From DATAES01 sp963802415 (GTDB lineage Bacteria; Actinomycetota; Acidimicrobiia; Acidimicrobiales; JACDCH01): a stretch of 64,000 nucleotides of DNA. The stretch is taken from NCBI GenBank assembly GCA_963802415.1, contig CAWDIH010000002.1, positions 858,592 through 922,591 of the forward strand, read 5' to 3'. This document shows, in pieces, positions 61,000 through 64,000 of the stretch; position 1 is the stretch's first letter; each line of letters begins with the position of its first letter. A program made the position numbers and the translations under genes. The notes beneath the pieces are model-generated. The model had not been told where the DNA came from. It saw nothing but the letters and a program-made list of their open reading frames with translations, and ran no database searches.

Positions 61000-61395
61000 A
61001 TGCGCATGTCGGGTCCGGTGCTCGATGCGCCTGACGTCCTGGAGCTGACCCGCTTCTACGAGCAGCTTCTGGGATGGGAGGTCGAGGCGCTGGAGGGCCC
61101 GCGCCCCGGACGTCCTCGCGGTGACGGATGGTCGCGACTCCGTCCCGCCGACGGCAGCACGAAGATCGAGATCCAGTTCGAGGAGCACTTCAGGCCGGCG
61201 GTATGGCCCGGCGCTCCCGGTACGCAAGGGATGCAGTTGCACCTCGACATCTGGGTCGAGGATGTGGCGTCGGGGGTGGCGTGGGCGATCGCGTGCGGCG
61301 CGACCGAAGCAGACTGTCAACCGCAGGATCGCGACCCGAGCCGGTTGCGAATCATGCTCGACCCCGCCGGCCACCCGTTCTGCCTCTGGTCCTGA
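61000..61395 (+). CDS. VOC-family protein (glyoxalase-like)
   Basis: 131 residues. MSGPVLDAPDVLELTRFYEQ and LLGWEVEALEGPRPGRPRG form the first unit; MQLHLDIWVEDVASGVAWAI then LRIMLDPAGHPFCLWS the second. These match the glyoxalase/bleomycin-resistance fold, and the His in MQLHLDIWV and the later Asp/His are candidate metal ligands. Start ATG at 61000; GTG at 60967 is possible. Convergent with pirin. Confidence 0.8.
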   Translation: MRMSGPVLDAPDVLELTRFYEQLLGWEVEALEGPRPGRPRGDGWSRLRPADGSTKIEIQFEEHFRPAVWPGAPGTQGMQLHLDIWVEDVASGVAWAIACGATEADCQPQDRDPSRLRIMLDPAGHPFCLWS

Positions 61396-61404
61396 CGCTC
61401 CTGG

Positions 61405-62362
61405 TCAGTCGCTCTCGCCGGCGGGGATCTGTCCGAGACGTCCGGCGCGGAAGTCGTCGAATGCCTCGACGAGCTCTTCGCGGGTGTTCATCACGAACGG
61501 TCCGTACGCCGCGACCGGCTCACGGATGGGCTGGCCCCCGAGGATGAGCACGTCGAGGTTCGGCGTGTGGTTGTCCTGGGTCTGGTCGGCAGCGATGGTG
61601 ATCGCATCCCCGGCGCCGAGCACTGCGAGCTGGCCGGCCGCCAATGGAGTGTCGCCGGCGATCGAGCCTCGACCGCTCAGCGCGTACACCGAGCGCGTTG
61701 AACTGCTGTGGCCACGGCAGTTCGAGCCGACCGGAGGGCGCGACCGTCGCGTGGACGAGCGCTATCGGCGTGTGCGTCATGCCGGGCCCGGGATGCCCCG
61801 CGACTTCACCGGCGATGATGCGAGCCAGCGCGCCGCCGTCGGGGGATGACAGCAGCGTCACCTTCTCGCTGCGGATGTCCTGGTAGCGCGGCGTCACCAG
61901 CTTGTCCTTCGACGGCAGGTTCACCCACAGCTGGATCCCGTGGAACAGCCCGCCTGTCTCGACGAGCGACTCAGGCGGTCGCTCGATGTGGAGGATGCCG
62001 CCACCCGCGGTCATCCACTGCGTGTCGCCGTTCGTGATGAGACCGCCCCCGCCAGTCGAGTCCTTGTGCTCGAAGACGCCGTCGATCATGTACGTCACGG
62101 TCTCGAAGCCCCGGTGCGGATGCCACGCGGTGCCTCGCGGCTCTCCCGGCCCGTAGTCGACCTCGCCCATCTGGTCCATGTGGATGAACGGGTCGAGGTC
62201 GGCGAGGTTGACGCCGGCGAACGCGCGGCGGACAGGGAAGCCTTCGCCCTCGAAGCCGGCGGGCGCAGTCGTGATGCTGCGTACGGGACGGATGCGCGCG
62301 TCCGGGCCCACGTCGGGCAAGGAAGGCACAGTGGTGAGATCGTCCACAGAGACGGCTGGCAT
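61405..62362 (-). pseudogene. pirin-family protein, frameshifted
   Basis: ATG at 62360-62362. The N-terminal cupin shows FAGVNLADLDPFIHMDQMGE, the pirin motif WHPHRGFETVTYMIDGVFEH (metal His), and WMTAGGGILHIERPPE. At about 61690 the frame shifts into the C-terminal half (VYALSGRGSIAGDTPLAAGQ, then GPFVMNTREELVEAFDDFRA). One base restores a protein of about 318 residues. Pirins are iron-binding and often quercetinase-like. Confidence 0.8.
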
Positions 62363-62433
62363 TGCGGGTCCTCCGAAGGGTTGTCGACCGATCAACACCG
62401 ACCGGACGGCGTACCTTCCCGCCGCTTCCCCAG

Positions 62434-62486
62434 CGAATGTTGCTGCGCTGTGGCAACTCTGACGGCCCGGCGACCCGGAATTCGGC
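62434..62486. repeat. 54-bp-type intergenic element, copy C
   Basis: Starts CGAATGTTGC and ends CCCGGAATTCGG, 53 bp long, one base shorter than copies A and B. The interior pairs less well. It lies between the pirin start and the IS110 fragment. Confidence 0.55.
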
Positions 62487-62498
62487 GGAAGGACGTCT

Positions 62499-62570
62499 GG
62501 TGCGGCGTTCGACGTAGGCGCGAGTGCGGGGGTCGCTGCTCATGCGGGTGAACACGATCCGCCACAGCGC
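62499..62570 (-). pseudogene. IS110 transposase fragment
   Basis: 24 codons (ALWRIVFTRMSSDPRTRAYV, then ERRT) match 20 of 24 positions of the IS110 transposase encoded at 20588-21662. No other part is present, so it is a relic outside the island. Confidence 0.75.
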
Positions 62571-62646
62571 ATGCTTCACTTGGCACTCGCAGTTGCGGGC
62601 TGAGCGTCGCCCGGCGATCCCAAACGACGACAGGGACATACCCGCA

Positions 62647-62859
62647 CTAGATGTGCAGCCGTTCGGATGGACGTGACATCGCGCGACCCATCCGATAGCG
62701 CGCGCTCGAGCCATACCGGATGGCTGACGCTCCGCCGTCGCCGTACACCACAAGGTGCGTGACCCGGTAGCGGCAACCCATCCAGCCGCAACGTTCCTCG
62801 GGCAAGTTGTCGTCGTACGAGAAGCAGACACCATGACCGCAAAACGCTGGGGCGCTCAT
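62647..62859 (-). CDS. small Cys-containing protein, uncertain
   Basis: 70 residues, beginning MSAPAFCGHGVCFSYDDNLP, then CGWMGCRYRVTHLVVYGDGG. Composition is gene-like and the four or five cysteines could bind metal. No family recognised and no ribosome site; reported with low confidence because the other frames here are also open. Confidence 0.3.
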   Translation of the reverse strand: MSAPAFCGHGVCFSYDDNLPEERCGWMGCRYRVTHLVVYGDGGASAIRYGSSARYRMGRAMSRPSERLHI

Positions 62860-62931
62860 GAGGAAGTGCAAAGCGCGTGTATCAGAGTGTCGGGTTGGGC
62901 TTCCCTCGCCGCAAGCATCAAGCAGCGCTCG

Positions 62932-63285
62932 TCAACGACCGAGGTTCTCGCGCTTGGCACGCGTGAGCTTCGCCGCCGCGAGGTCATACGAGTCCTGGAT
63001 CATGTCTTCGATCGCGTCGTCACCGACCGAGCCGTCGAGGGTCACCGTGTTCCAATGGCGCTTGTTCAGGTGGTAGCCGGCGCGAATCGCCGAATGCTGC
63101 GTGCGCAGAGCCTCTGCCAGATCAGGATCGCACTTGAGGCTGACCTCGAGGGGGAGACCCTCGAGGTCCGAGAGCGCGAACATCTTGCCCGCAACCTTGA
63201 ACACGGACACTTGCTCGCCGAAAGGGAAGTCTTCCACGGCACCGGGTTTGCCAAGGCAGCATCGACGAAGTTCATCTGCAGTCAT
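62932..63285 (-). CDS. MmcQ/YjbR-family protein
   Basis: 117 residues. MTADELRRCCLGKPGAVEDF, FKVAGKMFALSDLEGLPLEV and AGYHLNKRHWNTVTLDGSVG are the family signature; the CyaY-like fold has been proposed to bind DNA. ATG at 63283-63285. Role unknown. Confidence 0.9.
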   Translation of the reverse strand: MTADELRRCCLGKPGAVEDFPFGEQVSVFKVAGKMFALSDLEGLPLEVSLKCDPDLAEALRTQHSAIRAGYHLNKRHWNTVTLDGSVGDDAIEDMIQDSYDLAAAKLTRAKRENLGR

Positions 63286-63428
63286 GGGACACTCAGCTCG
63301 CTCGGCAGCGGTGACGAGGAGCGTACGCGGGTGGGGGAGCGGGCTTCTCGACGCCTCCTGTAGTCGAGGTCAGCTTGGCGTCCGCGTTCGATCCTGGCCC
63401 GCGGTGCGCCACCAACGCCGGCTGCCGG

Positions 63429-63584
63429 CTACCGAGGCAGGAGCTCATGGCAGCGTGCGTGGAGTTCGATGGCGCCGAGTTCGTACGCGGTTGCGCTCGC
63501 TTCATCGAGAAGTACCCGAGCTCGCTCGTGGTCGACCTTTGCATCGCGTCGATCCAGCATCCGCGCGTACCAGTTTGTGGCGGG
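63429..63584 (-). pseudogene. C-terminal fragment of a large ATPase/regulator
   Basis: A frame reads NWYARMLDRRDAKVDHERAR, then VLLDEASATAYELGAIELHA and RCHELLPR, stop. This resembles the helical-repeat tail (R-A-x-x-L-L-x-E-A-x-x-x-A-x-x-L-G) of LuxR-type or cyclase-linked AAA ATPases. No upstream part is in frame. Probably a relic. Confidence 0.45.
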
Positions 63585-63662
63585 CTAGTGGTTGACGAAG
63601 GCCGTGCACTCGCCCTGGTCCTTGAACGTCGCACCGAGTCGCTGCCTACCGCCAACCTTGCA
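63585..63662 (-). pseudogene. short Cys-rich tail fragment
   Basis: About 25 codons end CKVGGRQRLGATFKDQGECT then AFVNH, stop. This resembles the repeated C-terminal Cys-Gly-Gly...Asn-Gln-Gly-Cys tail of small secreted actinobacterial proteins. The upstream part is not in frame. Confidence 0.35.
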
Positions 63663-64000
63663 CTCAGACTTTGACGTCGGTGCACAACCTGACGTCGTTC
63701 CGGTCAGCTGGATGCGCAAGCACCGGTGTAGTACCCCACCGACGAGCTCCGATTGGCGGCAACGGTGTCGACCGGCTTGATGAGCTAGGGGACGTCAGCG
63801 AGGTCGTGCGCGCCATCGCACGGCACCTTGGGTTCAGGGCGGCGCCCTCGAAGACACCGTCGAACGCAAGCGAACCGCCCACGGTGGCTTTACCCAAATT
63901 CATCTGGCTGGAACGAGGCGCGGCGGGCGGCGTTGGAGCAAGTGTTCGCCGGTGGGAACGAAGCAAGACCCGACGACACCGACGCCCGCTTGATCGCGTT
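63663..64000. other. end of the window, no supported gene
   Basis: A 338-bp tail with no convincing coding region, continuing the decayed stretch that begins behind the MmcQ-like gene. Confidence 0.35.

Overview
The window is high-GC actinobacterial DNA, most likely class Acidimicrobiia (inference). The evidence is strong G/C bias at third codon positions, many GTG starts, GTGA/ATGA gene overlaps, ATG codons only 6-7 nt behind TAnnnT-type -10 boxes (leaderless mRNAs), an F420/LLM-type oxidoreductase, and a citramalate-synthase/LeuB/IlvE cluster. No ribosomal RNA or CRISPR array is present; one tRNA gene is.

Region 1 (1-11360) is a branched-chain amino-acid region plus housekeeping genes: the 3' end of leuA, a divergently read leuCD with its adjacent IclR regulator, an ASCH-domain protein, a frameshifted alpha/beta hydrolase and greA. 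The operon leuB-ilvE-cimA follows. It is preceded by a 16-codon leader peptide ending in Val-Val-Ile-Ile and two successive hairpins, which is a candidate transcription attenuator. gltX (glutamyl-tRNA synthetase) lies just upstream of tRNA-Gln(CUG).

Region 2 (11412-31462) is a genomic island of about 20 kb. It is integrated into the 3' end of tRNA-Gln and bounded by a 42-bp direct repeat with one mismatch. It carries an integrase/excisionase module, a defective IS3 element, two broken IS110 transposases and a broken Xer-type recombinase. Its cargo is scattered: TetR with a small membrane protein, a lipoprotein, an I78-like inhibitor, a DUF4242-adenylate cyclase, a two-component system with a ferric-reductase-like membrane protein, an RTX-repeat protein and a P-loop kinase. 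Region 3 (31463-36640) is a glycosyltransferase/methyltransferase patch with signs of older insertion and recombination. It contains att-like sequence and a 240-bp direct repeat that duplicates the 5' end of one gene.

Region 4 (36702-54886) centres on potassium and envelope functions: a TlpA-like thioredoxin, a CDF-like membrane protein and a complete kdp operon (a 50-aa membrane peptide, kdpF, A, B, C, D, E). A stand-alone DUF4118 membrane protein follows. The kdp promoter and the promoter of the DUF4118 gene share a four-repeat operator with identical 11-21-11 bp geometry, which is probably the KdpE site. VOC and TlyA-like proteins, a membrane-anchored multicopper oxidase with a DosR-like box, and a second (frameshifted) DUF4118 gene come next. 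The last is translationally coupled to an APC transporter fused to an OB-fold.

Region 5 (54952-64000) holds ordinary metabolic and signalling genes: an LLM oxidoreductase, an FMN-binding oxidoreductase, a class-C serine hydrolase, an enoyl-CoA hydratase, an OmpR-type two-component pair, VOC, pirin and MmcQ/YjbR, and then degraded fragments.

An unusual number of genes, including ordinary chromosomal ones, are split by single-base frameshifts, often at short homopolymers. Some are probably sequence errors, so the word pseudogene is used here only in the sense of 'not open in this sequence'.
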